This document shows, one piece after another, positions 52,725-61,650 of a stretch of 64,000 nt of DNA. The stretch's first letter is position 1. Every line of letters begins with the position of its first letter. Source of the DNA: JAUVUV01 sp964548275. Lineage in GTDB: Bacteria > Gemmatimonadota > Glassbacteria > GWA2-58-10. A model generated the notes under the pieces. It ran no database searches. It was not told the origin of the DNA and saw nothing but the letters and a program-made list of their open reading frames with translations. The stretch is from the NCBI GenBank assembly GCA_964548275.1, contig CAZJQI010000015.1, positions 11,862 to 75,861 of the forward strand, written 5' to 3'. A program made the position numbers and the translations under genes.

Positions 52725-54425
52725 TCAAGGCATCAGAACTCCGCCGATCTGGGGCGGGTAGAAATAACCCATGGAGGCTGCTGTTACACCCAGACGGTAT
52801 TGTCTGTCCTGCATGAGACAAATTCGGCGCCTGTCAGTCGGAATTGTAGTCGAATAAATCCGAATTTCGCCGGGAAGACTGGTGATTATTTCCTCTCTCC
52901 AATCTCCCAAACAATCGGCTATTCCTATCACCCTGCCCTCGATTTTCATAATTGTCCCGCCGTTATAATCAAATATCTTACCATTACATTCTATTTCTTT
53001 TTGCAAGTCTGCATCCCACCAGACAGCTCTCGGCGCAAGAGTGCCGATACTTTTATCGGATAATAGTTTCCCCTGGGCAGAGTAGAGCCAGAACTGGCTG
53101 CGGTCACTTTCTCCGGCATAGCATTCCATGCCGGGCTGAGAGGCGTCGATATCGCCCACCATTCCCTGGCTGTGAACATGTTTTGTCCGGCCTTTGTAGC
53201 CCCAGATAATCTTTCCTGTTCTGGCTTCTACCAGACACACACCGTTCTCTTCTCGAGCTGGTTCAATCCCGTAGAATATTTCCAATCCGGGCCTCTCAGG
53301 ATCGATATCAGCAACATACCCGACATCTGGATGGCCGAGACCGGTAGTCCACAGGGCTTTCCCGTTATCGTCGAGTACTGCCGAGCCGATAACCAGTTCA
53401 TCCCGCCTGTCTTGATCAATATCGGCCGAAATAAGACCGTGTTGTCCCTGCCCCTGATATTTTTCATCAGCTCCAGAGGCTTCCCAGTACCATATCTCTT
53501 TTAGATCAGCGTCAAAAGCCCTGGTTTTAATTATGCCATAAGTCCCTCTCTGCATTATAAGAGAAGGCTGTTTTCCATCCAGGTAGGCCAGAGCCAGAAA
53601 GTTGCGGGTTACATGACTCACAGTATCGAAACCATCCCTGCTGAGCCAGGGTATCTTCCTGACCAGTTCCCCTGTCAAACCGTCTATCTTAACCAGGTAT
53701 TCCGGGCCTGTCAGGACATGCCCATCTATTTCCCTCGTGTCACCCTCTCCTGCTTTTGCGTAAAGCTCAGCTCGCCCGTCGCAGTCCAGATCATATACTA
53801 TATAGGGAGAATACCAGGTTCCAGCTTCAATAGCCCAGCCCATATCATATCGCCAGAGAAAACGGCCCTGGGATGTATAAGCCTCGATTTTGTAAGTTTC
53901 CCTGCTCCGCCTCCAGTAGCCCGGCTCGCGCCAGGGATCGGTGTTAAAGTCTGGCTGCTTGATGATATAATCGTAGGCACCGTCAGAATCCAGATCGGCT
54001 ATGGCCACATTCCGGGCTGTATAGTCTCCCTGCAGGAGAATTTGAATATACGGTATAGAGAAAGGAAAGGCGCGTACGAAAAACACCTTTGACACTTTGC
54101 CTTCCTTGCCGTTTATGACCGGGCGCACGTGGTAACAGTAGGGCGCCCCTGGAGCCGCAGTGTTATCCAGAAAGTTGGTGGATTTTGAGATGGGTTTTTC
54201 ATTCACCCTCGTTAATGCTCCGCTAAGGACCTCGCGCCGGTAAACATTAAAACTGATGTTTTCCGGATCGGACTTCAACAGTCTCCAGCTAACAAATATT
54301 TCGCCGCGATCCTTGGCCAGGGCGACCAGGCCGCGGTCTATTTGTTCGCCTGTGGTTAGAGAAAAAATGGAATTAACGTTCAGGCAGGCTAAGCAGGCAA
54401 TCATTATAATAATTCGCGGCAGCAT
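52725..54425 (-). CDS. Rhamnogalacturonan lyase, polysaccharide lyase family 11
   Basis: A 566-residue secreted enzyme when started at the ATG at 54425 (AAGGAG 7 bases upstream); the longer frame to 54704 adds 93 residues with no signal. Signal peptide at about 3-22. The N-terminal R-G-L-V-A-L-A-K-D-R-G, V-S-W-R-L-L-K-S-D-P and F-N-V-Y-R-R segments are typical of PL11. The eight-bladed propeller has repeated calcium-type loops (D-L-D-S-D-G-A-Y-D, D-L-D-C-D-G-R-A-E, D-I-D-Q-D-R-R-D-E). Relatives cut the rhamnogalacturonan I backbone of pectin. It points to use of plant-derived polysaccharides. No other pectin genes are in the window; the nearby dockerin protein may be part of the same surface machinery. 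Confidence 0.85.
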   Translation of the reverse strand: MLPRIIIMIACLACLNVNSIFSLTTGEQIDRGLVALAKDRGEIFVSWRLLKSDPENISFNVYRREVLSGALTRVNEKPISKSTNFLDNTAAPGAPYCYHVRPVINGKEGKVSKVFFVRAFPFSIPYIQILLQGDYTARNVAIADLDSDGAYDYIIKQPDFNTDPWREPGYWRRSRETYKIEAYTSQGRFLWRYDMGWAIEAGTWYSPYIVYDLDCDGRAELYAKAGEGDTREIDGHVLTGPEYLVKIDGLTGELVRKIPWLSRDGFDTVSHVTRNFLALAYLDGKQPSLIMQRGTYGIIKTRAFDADLKEIWYWEASGADEKYQGQGQHGLISADIDQDRRDELVIGSAVLDDNGKALWTTGLGHPDVGYVADIDPERPGLEIFYGIEPAREENGVCLVEARTGKIIWGYKGRTKHVHSQGMVGDIDASQPGMECYAGESDRSQFWLYSAQGKLLSDKSIGTLAPRAVWWDADLQKEIECNGKIFDYNGGTIMKIEGRVIGIADCLGDWREEIITSLPGEIRIYSTTIPTDRRRICLMQDRQYRLGVTAASMGYFYPPQIGGVLMP

Positions 54426-54868
54426 GGCATTGCTCCTTGGGTTTGTATTATCAAACAGGAATCCGGTATTATTTTTATTAAATATATCATATTTGCATAT
54501 TTGAGTGTACCTCGTAAGACCCTTTTGGACAGACTGGAACTGAGATTGATATATAACCCTCTGGTACAAACTAACTAACACTTCCTGAGAAATCAAAACG
54601 AGAATTCCAATTTTTTGGACTTCAATAGATTTTTTACATGAGTCCATTTTATAGTAGAGTACGAAATGAAAAAAGGGCGTATCTTCCTCACTTAAAGAAG
54701 ACATGACCTTTCTTTATTTACCGGGCCCGACAATACTATTTTAAAAATCTGTAGAAAATTTCGTGCAGGAAATGCTTGAGCAGATAGATGGTATTTTATC
54801 ATTAGATACTATTCCTGAGTTCGCTCGATAATAGCTGGACTCATTTTCGGGGGGCAGGTCAACTGAAC
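54426..54868. other. Intergenic, no feature recognised
   Basis: About 440 AT-rich bases between the lyase and the channel gene. The upstream extension of the lyase frame covers part of it, but the composition is not protein-like. Promoters for the lyase probably lie here; none is clear enough to place. Confidence 0.5.
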
Positions 54869-55741
54869 TCACATATCACCATCATATTCTTGAAATATCA
54901 CATGTCCGCAAGACTTGCAGTGAGATGCATCCCTTTCATGGAAGCGTAATCCGCATTGTGGACAAATAATCTCTTTTTTTAAAGAAATATAAAACCATTC
55001 CTTTACTATCTGGCTTGCATGGTATGGTATTAGAATGATTCCTGAAAGTATCATTATAACAATAGCTGCTCTACCAGTATCTGAGACAGGTGTTATGTCC
55101 CCAAAGCCTACAGTAGTCAAGGCAACAACGGTAAAATAAAAGGAGTCTCCAAAAGTGCTGATGTTAGGATTAATTGAACTTTCGACATATAAAAATACTC
55201 CAGAAAAAATAAAGAAAATAATTAAAATTGTAAGTATTAGTCTTACAACTTCCAGCATGTGCCGTGATATGCTGCCAAAGAAAAAATGCTCGTTCGAAGT
55301 AAACCTGAGGAATCTGAATATCCTAACAACTCTCACAACTCTTAAGATTCTAAGAATGCGGATATCAAGCTTTAAGCCAAAAAATGGCATTATGAGGAGG
55401 GACAAGGTAGGTAAAATGGCAACGAGGTCAATAACACTGTAAATACGGAAAATGTGCCTTAACCGATCAGGAGCGACATATAATCGAATAACATACTCAA
55501 CTATAAAGAAAAAAACTGTTATAAGTTCGATGTCCCAAAGGAGGTTTCTTGTTTGCTGGGATACTTGATAAGTTTCTAACACAAAAACAAAGCAGATTAG
55601 CAGGTTGAGAAAAATAATAAAAACGTCAATTGTCTTTCCTAAAGGTGTTTTACTATGATATAGATGAGACCGGATAGTTTTGCGAAAAGCATCTTTTCGC
55701 GAACCTTGTTTCTTTTCTAGCGGTATTCTTTGATTACTCAT
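54869..55741 (-). CDS. Voltage-gated potassium channel with C-terminal zinc ribbon
   Basis: A 290-residue inner-membrane ion channel of the 6-helix type. S1-S3 span about 38-118; the S4 voltage sensor has Arg about every third residue (R128, R131, R134, R137, R140, R143). The pore helix and selectivity filter T-T-V-G-F-G-D lie at 209-215. S6 is at about 225-245. The C-terminus holds a zinc-ribbon-like domain: C260-P-Q-C263 and C275-K-S-C278. The V-G-F-G-D filter indicates potassium. The zinc ribbon is uncommon for such channels and could sense metal or redox state. The gene is more AT-rich than smpB and the genes after it, and a tRNA-like remnant lies 150 bases upstream. Confidence 0.87.
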   Translation of the reverse strand: MSNQRIPLEKKQGSRKDAFRKTIRSHLYHSKTPLGKTIDVFIIFLNLLICFVFVLETYQVSQQTRNLLWDIELITVFFFIVEYVIRLYVAPDRLRHIFRIYSVIDLVAILPTLSLLIMPFFGLKLDIRILRILRVVRVVRIFRFLRFTSNEHFFFGSISRHMLEVVRLILTILIIFFIFSGVFLYVESSINPNISTFGDSFYFTVVALTTVGFGDITPVSDTGRAAIVIMILSGIILIPYHASQIVKEWFYISLKKEIICPQCGLRFHERDASHCKSCGHVIFQEYDGDM

Positions 55742-55889
55742 TGTGATTAATCTGAATATCGTCAGCAGGAGTGGTAGTTCAGGGTCTCAAATTAAATTAC
55801 ACTTTCGGCGCCGAGATTCAAGTGTGGAAATACTAGTTCATTCCAAAAATAAACCTTCGCTTTTTTCAAGGCAATCTCTCCACTATTTA

Positions 55890-55913
55890 TGGCGGGCCCG
55901 AGGAGACTTGAAC
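55890..55913 (-). other. tRNA 3'-end remnant (T-loop to CCA)
   Basis: On the minus strand the 24 bases read as GTTCAAGT (T-loop type), a T-stem half, CGGGCCC (acceptor half), G and CCA. The upstream T-stem half is degenerate (AAAAG where AGGAG would pair) and no further tRNA parts are found. It looks like the 3' end of a tRNA gene left behind, as at an integration site. Confidence 0.5.
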
Positions 55914-55980
55914 TTTTGGTTAGAACGATAGAATGATGCCGAAGATTACGGAACCCTAAAGGAACCCGGTGCAGAAGGTA

Positions 55981-56011
55981 AACAGCCTAACCCATTGAGG
56001 ATTAGGCTGTT
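55981..56011. terminator. Hairpin after tRNA-Leu
   Basis: A perfect 10-bp stem (AACAGCCTAA / TTAGGCTGTT) with an 11-base loop, 10 bases past the CCA of the minus-strand tRNA. The T-tract on the minus side is short (TTT), so efficiency is uncertain. Confidence 0.55.
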
Positions 56012-56020
56012 ATATTTATT

Positions 56021-56107
56021 TGGTGCCGAAGGGGGGACTCGAACCCCCACGGGATTTCTCCCACTGGTCCCTGAAACCAGCGTGTATACCAATTTCACCA
56101 CTTCGGC
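56021..56107 (-). tRNA. tRNA-Leu (anticodon CAG), CCA encoded
   Basis: Acceptor GCCGAAG pairs with CTTCGGC, discriminator A and an encoded CCA. The anticodon stem CTGGT / ACCAG encloses the loop TTCAGGG with CAG. A long variable arm (GTGGGAGAAATCCCGT) is present, as in class II leucine tRNAs. The T-arm has GTTCGAGTCC. It reads CUG codons. Confidence 0.95.
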
Positions 56108-56243
56108 ACTGAAATAGTATTCAGATAAAACAGATTTAATCCTAACCCTGACGCCAGTATAGGCGACCTTCTTGCTCAGTATCGCTCTCGTTTCAAGCGA
56201 AATAATAAATAGATATAACAACGTTTATTGTCAAGGTTTTTCC

Positions 56244-56272
56244 TTGATTTTCAAGGCAGAAAAATCTATCAT
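56244..56272 (+). promoter_or_regulatory. Possible promoter for smpB
   Basis: TTGATT at 56244-56249, a 17-base spacer and TATCAT at 56267-56272 (5 of 6 in each box). The leader to the ATG at 56382 would be about 100 bases. Confidence 0.4.
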
Positions 56273-56381
56273 AAAATACTTTAAAATAAACTTTCTGGAA
56301 TCAGTTTCACCAGCTCTTGAAAAATCCCGTTTTCAGGGAAAACTGAACAGCCATTATTCAGGCGTTTGAAGGCGATTAACT

Positions 56382-56864
56382 ATGGGTAAAAGCGACTTGC
56401 AAAATACCGGCGTAAAATTAGTTTGCCGGAACAGGAAGGCAGGCCACCTGTATTATATATTGGAGGAGTACGAGGCAGGAATCGTGCTTACCGGCACAGA
56501 GGTGAAATCGCTGCGTGAGGGCCGGGCGAGCCTGCCGGAGAGCTACGCGGAGATCAGGGACGACGAAATTTTCCTGGTCGGTTGCCATATCAGCGGATAT
56601 TCAGCCGGCAACCGGTACAATCACGATCCGCTTCGGGACAGAAAGCTCCTGATGAGTAAGAAGGAAATCAGCCGCCTTCAGGGAAAGGTGCTCGAAAAGG
56701 GCCTGACCTTGGTGCCCCTGAGTATCTATTTTCGCCATGGATGGGCCAAAGTAAAAATCGCTCTTGCACGGGGCAAGAAGGTTTTTGATAAACGGGAAGA
56801 TCTCAAACGGAAACAGGCCGATCGCGAGGCGGAAAGAGCCTTACGGCGCACCAGCAGCTTTTGA
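56382..56864 (+). CDS. smpB: SsrA-binding protein SmpB
   Basis: A 160-residue RNA-binding protein that brings tmRNA to stalled ribosomes for trans-translation. Visible motifs: N-R-K-A-G-H-L-Y-Y-I-L-E-E-Y-E-A-G-I-V-L-T-G-T-E-V-K-S-L-R region split over residues 16-45, L-V-G-C-H-I-S-G-Y near 66, and R-D-R-K-L-L-M near 86. The basic C-terminal tail, with K-K-V-F-D-K-R-E-D-L-K-R, is the part that enters the mRNA channel. Length fits the family. Only this protein is here; the tmRNA gene is not in the window. The next gene starts 31 bases later. Confidence 0.95.
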   Translation: MGKSDLQNTGVKLVCRNRKAGHLYYILEEYEAGIVLTGTEVKSLREGRASLPESYAEIRDDEIFLVGCHISGYSAGNRYNHDPLRDRKLLMSKKEISRLQGKVLEKGLTLVPLSIYFRHGWAKVKIALARGKKVFDKREDLKRKQADREAERALRRTSSF

Positions 56865-56895
56865 GCTGGTTGCAAGAATTTCAACTGTCTTTGAG

Positions 56896-58122
56896 ATGAA
56901 ACGATTTTGGAAAATATTGCCTGCATTAACCCTTTGCCTGGTAATACCGGACTTGCTTGGTGCTGGCGGGTTTAGTATCTTGGACAGGCCGAGAAAAGAG
57001 ATCAAGGAGCTGTCGCTCCATGCCGGGGAAAAATCCAATTACCTGGACCTCAAGGAAATAGCAGATCTGCTGGGTGGACGACTGGAGTGGGAAAGCCCCG
57101 GCGAACGGCTGGCCTGGCGCATGGAGGGGCGATCTTTTGTTTTCGAGGACCTGATCGCTTTTTTCACTGTTGATGGCAAACCCTATCAATTGGTCGCGCC
57201 TTGCATTCTCGATGGCCCCAGATTTCTCATCCCGGCCCAGTTTGCAGTCGAGTACCTGCCGGCCTTGCTCCCGAAACGCTTTGTCTATAACAAGCTGGAT
57301 GACCGCCTGGTAGACCGCACAGGGATAACCCAATCCGAACCCTCTGCCAGGCGTGAACAAAAAGGGGTTCAGACCAGAACCGTGCCCAGCAGCACCTCGA
57401 AAGACGGGATGAGTTACCGGATTAACACGATTGTAATCGATCCAGGCCACGGCGGAAGAGACCCCGGAACCCTGCACCGAAGGTATAAGCTAAACGAGAA
57501 GGATATTGTCCTTGATATCTCGAAAAAGATTGAAAGAAAGCTGAAACAGGAAAGCAAACTCAAGGTAATCCTGACCCGCAGCAAGGATAACTTTGTCCCC
57601 CTTGCAAAAAGAGGACAGATTGCAAATGAAAACGGTGCCGGTCTTTTTGTCAGCATCCATGTAAATTCTGCGAAAAGTTCAACTCTTAACGGTTCGAGTA
57701 CTTATTTTCTCGACGCGGCCAAGACCGATGAAGAACGGGCAACCGCGATGCTGGAAAACGCCGCGCTTCAATACGAGATTAAAGAAACTGATAAGGAAAA
57801 GCTTGATGAGGTCAACCTGATTCTTCAGGATATGGCCCAGAATGAATATCTGCGGGAAAGCAAGGACCTGAGCGGATTCATCCAGCTCGAGCTGGCCAGG
57901 ATCAAGGGCCTGAAAGGCCGGGGCTTACGTCAGGCAAATTTTGCCGTACTCAGAGGAACCTATATGCCAGCGGCATTAATTGAAACTGCATATATTTCAA
58001 ATACTTCAGATGAAAAGCAGTTGAACAGCGCGAGATTCCGCACCAGGCTGGCTGAGGCAATCGCCAACGGTATCCTGAAATATATTGATCATTATCATAA
58101 GAAACTCGCCAGCGGTGCCTGA
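56896..58122 (+). CDS. N-acetylmuramoyl-L-alanine amidase (Amidase_3) with N-terminal copper-amine-oxidase-like domain
   Basis: A 408-residue exported enzyme that cuts the bond between muramic acid and the peptide in peptidoglycan. I use the ATG at 56896, since it gives a signal peptide (about 5-22); an upstream frame start overlaps smpB. Residues about 30-125 form a domain like the copper amine oxidase N-terminal fold, often found in front of amidases. The catalytic part starts with I-V-I-D-P-G-H-G-G: His185, Glu201 and His255 are zinc ligands, and Glu363 in I-E-T-A-Y-I-S-N is the catalytic acid. It probably acts in cell separation. It is followed 20 bases later by a TPR lipoprotein. Confidence 0.9.
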   Translation: MKRFWKILPALTLCLVIPDLLGAGGFSILDRPRKEIKELSLHAGEKSNYLDLKEIADLLGGRLEWESPGERLAWRMEGRSFVFEDLIAFFTVDGKPYQLVAPCILDGPRFLIPAQFAVEYLPALLPKRFVYNKLDDRLVDRTGITQSEPSARREQKGVQTRTVPSSTSKDGMSYRINTIVIDPGHGGRDPGTLHRRYKLNEKDIVLDISKKIERKLKQESKLKVILTRSKDNFVPLAKRGQIANENGAGLFVSIHVNSAKSSTLNGSSTYFLDAAKTDEERATAMLENAALQYEIKETDKEKLDEVNLILQDMAQNEYLRESKDLSGFIQLELARIKGLKGRGLRQANFAVLRGTYMPAALIETAYISNTSDEKQLNSARFRTRLAEAIANGILKYIDHYHKKLASGA

Positions 58123-58142
58123 GATACTTGCAGGAGTTTTAA

Positions 58143-59891
58143 ATGTCAAGCAAAACAGCTAAAACCGGGAAAAATACGTGCTGCTTTCAGGTACCGGGTA
58201 GAAAGCTTTACCCGTTTATAGTCCTTGCTCTGGCGGCGGTACTTTGTTGCACCACCTACCGGACCTATAATTCCTTTCACTGGGCCAAGGAGTCCTATAA
58301 GCAAGGAATGCGCACTAAAGAGGATCAGGAGCGCCAGCGAAGAAGGCGCAATCCGAGTCTTTCCCGCAGTGAAGTTCGAGGTGTGATGGTGCCCGGAGCA
58401 CAGTTTTTCGAGGAGGCGGCCAGGAAATGCCTCGCCTTTCTGGCCCAGGCTCCCGAGGGCCGCCGCTCCGATGACGCGCTGATGCTGATGGGCAAGGCCT
58501 TTTTCGAACTCCGCCGCTTCATACAGGCCGAATCCAGCCTTCAAAAACTTCTCGATACACAGAAAAAAAGCAAGTTTCGCGATGACGCTCAGTACTATTT
58601 GATTCTGATCAATCTCGAACAGGACGACCCGTCTCTGGCCGAGCTGGCTATCGAACGCCTCCTGGATGAGTATCCCAAGAGCAAGTACAGATCCCTGGCT
58701 CAGTTCCATCTGGGCCGCACCTATTTCGAACTGGAAAATTACCAACTCGCCTTGGAAGTTTTATCCGGCGTTAGGGACAACTACCCCAAATTTAAGCTAA
58801 AAGGTGAGGTGCTCTCTTATCTGGCCCGGATTCATTTCGAAGTGGAAGATTTCGAAAAAGCCCTGCCGTTCTATGAAGAGCTTTATAAGAAAGGAAAGAA
58901 CAATGACCTGAAGCGCGAAGGCATAATTGGTATGGCCCGCTGCAAATCCCGGCTGGACAAGCACGAGGAAGCACTGCAACTCTACGAGGAAGCCTTGAGC
59001 AGGGCCAAGTTTGACGATGAACGCGCAGAAGCCAGCCTCGGCAGGGATGTCGAGTACACTTTCCTCAATCAGGCAGCAGAGGCGATGAAAGACCTCAAAA
59101 AGATCGTACTTGACAATCCGCGAACCGAATATTCTGCCGCCGCCTGGTACGAACTGGGACTGATTTACAAGGACTACAGTGAGACAGCAGGGCTTGATTC
59201 GATAGAGGCCGACAGTAGTGCACTAGTGGTTTTCGGGCTGAACAGTAAACGGCTCGAACCGCTGGAGGGCCTGAGCCAGAGACTCCTGTCTTATAGACTC
59301 GCCGAAATGGCTTTCCGCAACATGCGGAGAGAGGATCCATATTCTCTATTACTTGAACCCGCCGATCAATTTGTTGAAGATGTCCAGAACCTTTACAGTA
59401 TCTATGAACAGATCGAAGCCAGCGATTCCACCACCAGCCACAACGCTCTGGCCCGCCTGGAGTTTCTGCTCGCCGAGCATCATGAAAATATCGGCGAGAT
59501 AGAGCTTGCTCGTGCTGGATACGAGCGCGTGATTCTGCAGTACGCCAATACGATCTGGGTTCCCAAGGCCGCGCTGAACATCGCCACAACAAGCGCCCAG
59601 TTCGGGGACAGCACCAGGTACAGGCAATCCCTGGAGTTGGTCGTAGATAATTTTCCCGATACCCGCTACGCGGACAGGGCAAGAAGGTTGCTCGGCTTTC
59701 CGGTTCCCGAACGCCCGCCGGGTTTTTACCTGGATGAACTCGCTGCTTACACGCCCCCCAAAATCAGGCGCAAGGAAGATGCTGCTATAGGAGGAGCTGC
59801 AAAAGCCGGTGCGCCGGGACAGGAAACCTGGCTTCAGATGCGAAGAAGGCTCTGGCGGAACAGGTTCGGAACCTCGGGGGGTGGGGCTTGA
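58143..59891 (+). CDS. TPR-repeat lipoprotein (BamD/YbgF-like organisation)
   Basis: A 582-residue protein with AGGAG about 7 bases before the ATG. The N-terminal signal ends in L-A-A-V-L-C-C (about 30-36), a likely lipobox. After a basic linker (E-R-Q-R-R-R-R) about a dozen TPR-like helix pairs follow, for example L-M-G-K-A-F-F-E-L-R-R-F, F-H-L-G-R-T-Y-F-E-L-E-N-Y and A-R-I-H-F-E-V-E-D-F, a pattern known from outer-membrane assembly and Tol-associated lipoproteins. The C-terminus (about 535-582) is basic and proline-rich. The position behind an amidase and before pyrimidine genes gives no firm role. A periplasmic scaffold in envelope assembly or division is an inference. Its stop overlaps pyrK. 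Confidence 0.72.
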   Translation: MSSKTAKTGKNTCCFQVPGRKLYPFIVLALAAVLCCTTYRTYNSFHWAKESYKQGMRTKEDQERQRRRRNPSLSRSEVRGVMVPGAQFFEEAARKCLAFLAQAPEGRRSDDALMLMGKAFFELRRFIQAESSLQKLLDTQKKSKFRDDAQYYLILINLEQDDPSLAELAIERLLDEYPKSKYRSLAQFHLGRTYFELENYQLALEVLSGVRDNYPKFKLKGEVLSYLARIHFEVEDFEKALPFYEELYKKGKNNDLKREGIIGMARCKSRLDKHEEALQLYEEALSRAKFDDERAEASLGRDVEYTFLNQAAEAMKDLKKIVLDNPRTEYSAAAWYELGLIYKDYSETAGLDSIEADSSALVVFGLNSKRLEPLEGLSQRLLSYRLAEMAFRNMRREDPYSLLLEPADQFVEDVQNLYSIYEQIEASDSTTSHNALARLEFLLAEHHENIGEIELARAGYERVILQYANTIWVPKAALNIATTSAQFGDSTRYRQSLELVVDNFPDTRYADRARRLLGFPVPERPPGFYLDELAAYTPPKIRRKEDAAIGGAAKAGAPGQETWLQMRRRLWRNRFGTSGGGA

Positions 59892-60694
59892 AACCGGTTT
59901 TCGAGTGGGTCAGAGTAACCCGGATCAGTTCAGTGGCAGAGCGCACGTTCGTTATCGCTTTCAAAGAGCCGAAAAGCGCAGCCGCACCAGGGCCGGGCCA
60001 GTTCTGCATGATTTCACCCTGTCCGGGCAGCTCGAATGTATATCTCCCCCGGCCGTTCAGCTACTTTAGAGTCCCCGCCAATGACACTATTGAGATCCTC
60101 TTCCGCACCTTCGGCCGGGCCACCCGTTGGATGGCCAGTCTCGCTCCCGGTGACAGAATTGGCGTTTTCGGACCTCTTGGCAATACATTCAACCAGCACC
60201 CTGGTGCTGAAAGAGTGATTCTCGCCAGCGGCGGCATCGGGATTCCGCCGATCGCCCTTCTGGCTGAAAGCCTATCCCGCCTGGCCAACCCGCCCCAGAT
60301 CGACCTGATTTACGGGGAAGCCTACGGTTCGCGGGTGGTGGATCTGGCGAAAGTGGTCCCGGCCCGGGTGCGCTGTCACATAACGACCGAGGATGGAAAG
60401 ATTGGTGTTAAAGGCCTGGTGACCGAGGAGTTGAACCGCATTCTCGATACCTGTAAAACTCCTCCAGCGGTTTACACATGCGGGCCCAGGGCAATGATGG
60501 CCGTTGTGGCCGGGATGCTCACCCCGGAAAAAGTTGCGCTGTTTGAGACCGCGTGTGAAGAAAACATGGCCTGCGGCAGAGGAATCTGCCAGGGCTGCGT
60601 GATCCCGGTCAAAGGGGAGGAGGATGCCACCCGTTATGTCTGTTGCTGTACTGAAGGGCCTGTATTCAACGGATTCGAGGTCAAATGGGATTGA
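59888..60694 (+). CDS. pyrK: Dihydroorotate dehydrogenase electron-transfer subunit
   Basis: A 268-residue flavoprotein that passes electrons from PyrD to NAD in the class 1B dihydroorotate dehydrogenase. The FAD-binding barrel (about 10-105) has R-P-F-S-Y-F-R-V; the NAD-binding domain (about 110-220) has L-A-S-G-G-I-G-I-P-P. The 2Fe-2S site lies in C-E-E-N-M-A-C-G-R-G-I-C-Q-G-C and the later C-C-C. The start is the TTG at 59888, overlapping the stop of the TPR gene, behind a G-rich stretch. It overlaps pyrD by 10 bases, so both subunits are made together. Confidence 0.93.
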   Translation: MKPVFEWVRVTRISSVAERTFVIAFKEPKSAAAPGPGQFCMISPCPGSSNVYLPRPFSYFRVPANDTIEILFRTFGRATRWMASLAPGDRIGVFGPLGNTFNQHPGAERVILASGGIGIPPIALLAESLSRLANPPQIDLIYGEAYGSRVVDLAKVVPARVRCHITTEDGKIGVKGLVTEELNRILDTCKTPPAVYTCGPRAMMAVVAGMLTPEKVALFETACEENMACGRGICQGCVIPVKGEEDATRYVCCCTEGPVFNGFEVKWD

Positions 60695-61623
60695 ATCAGA
60701 CAGTCAGGTGCATGGGACTGAGCTTCCAGAACCCGGTTCTGGTGGCAAGCGGCACGTTCGGCTACGGGGATGAATACTACGATATCATGCCATTCAGCAG
60801 TCTCGGCGGACTGGTTACCAAGACCATTACCGCTGCCAGGCGCGAGGGCAACCCCCCGCCGCGGATCGTAGAAACCGATGCAGGAATGCTCAATTCGATC
60901 GGTCTGGCTAACGTGGGCCTGGAATGTTTTCTGGCCGAAAAACTTTCCTGGATCGCGGAACATGCCGGCCCGGCCAGGGTGATAGTCAATATCGCTGGTT
61001 TCTCGGTAGATGAGTTTGTGGAAGTCGCAGCCGCGGTGGGTTCAAGGCCAGAGGTCGACGCGCTTGAAATCAATCTGGGCTGCCCGAATGTGCACGCAGG
61101 CTATATCCATTTCGGCGCAGACAGAGAAAATGTACGCAGGGTAATCTCAGGCGTTAGGAAAAAAGTAAGCCTTCCGGTTATCGCCAAACTCACGCCCAAT
61201 GTGACAGACATCGCCTCCCTGGCGGAAGTGGCAATTGATACCGGGGCAGACGCCCTGAGCCTGATCAATACCCTGCCGGGCATGAAAATCGATGTGGCAA
61301 AGCAAAGACCGGTTCTCGGTATGGGATTCGGGGGCCTCAGCGGCCCGGCGATCCGCCCGGTGGGCGTAGCCTGCGTGTATAAAGTGTACCAGCACATGCA
61401 GCGAATGGGTGCCCGGGTACCGATAATCGGAATCGGTGGGATAAGCTGTGGAACTGATGCTCTGGAATATATCCTGGCAGGGGCGAGCCTGGTGCAGGTT
61501 GGCACAGCCAGTTTCGTCCACCCCCAGGCTCCGGGCAATGTCGCCCGGCAACTGGCCGAATACTGCGAAACCGAGGGAATCGCAAGTATCTCCGATCTCG
61601 TGGGCCTGGCCCAACAACGCTAA
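60685..61623 (+). CDS. pyrD: Dihydroorotate dehydrogenase, class 1B catalytic subunit
   Basis: A 312-residue FMN enzyme that oxidises dihydroorotate to orotate, the fourth step of UMP synthesis. It is a TIM barrel with T-K-T-I-T (about 48-52), N-S-I-G-L-A-N (about 71-77), L-E-I-N-L-G-C-P-N-V (catalytic Cys in the C-P-N loop, about 133) and I-N-T-L-P-G-M-K-I-D. The C-terminal G-I-G-G-I and G-A-S-L-V-Q-V-G-T bind the FMN phosphate. The presence of pyrK confirms the 1B type with NAD as acceptor. pyrE follows 27 bases later. Confidence 0.95.
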   Translation: MGLNQTVRCMGLSFQNPVLVASGTFGYGDEYYDIMPFSSLGGLVTKTITAARREGNPPPRIVETDAGMLNSIGLANVGLECFLAEKLSWIAEHAGPARVIVNIAGFSVDEFVEVAAAVGSRPEVDALEINLGCPNVHAGYIHFGADRENVRRVISGVRKKVSLPVIAKLTPNVTDIASLAEVAIDTGADALSLINTLPGMKIDVAKQRPVLGMGFGGLSGPAIRPVGVACVYKVYQHMQRMGARVPIIGIGGISCGTDALEYILAGASLVQVGTASFVHPQAPGNVARQLAEYCETEGIASISDLVGLAQQR

Positions 61624-61650
61624 AGTTTCAATCCAGGAGTGCAATTAAAG

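Noticed and set aside
56764..56895. Longer start for the amidase inside smpB
   Set aside because: It would remove the signal peptide from the N-terminus and overlap smpB by about 100 bases.
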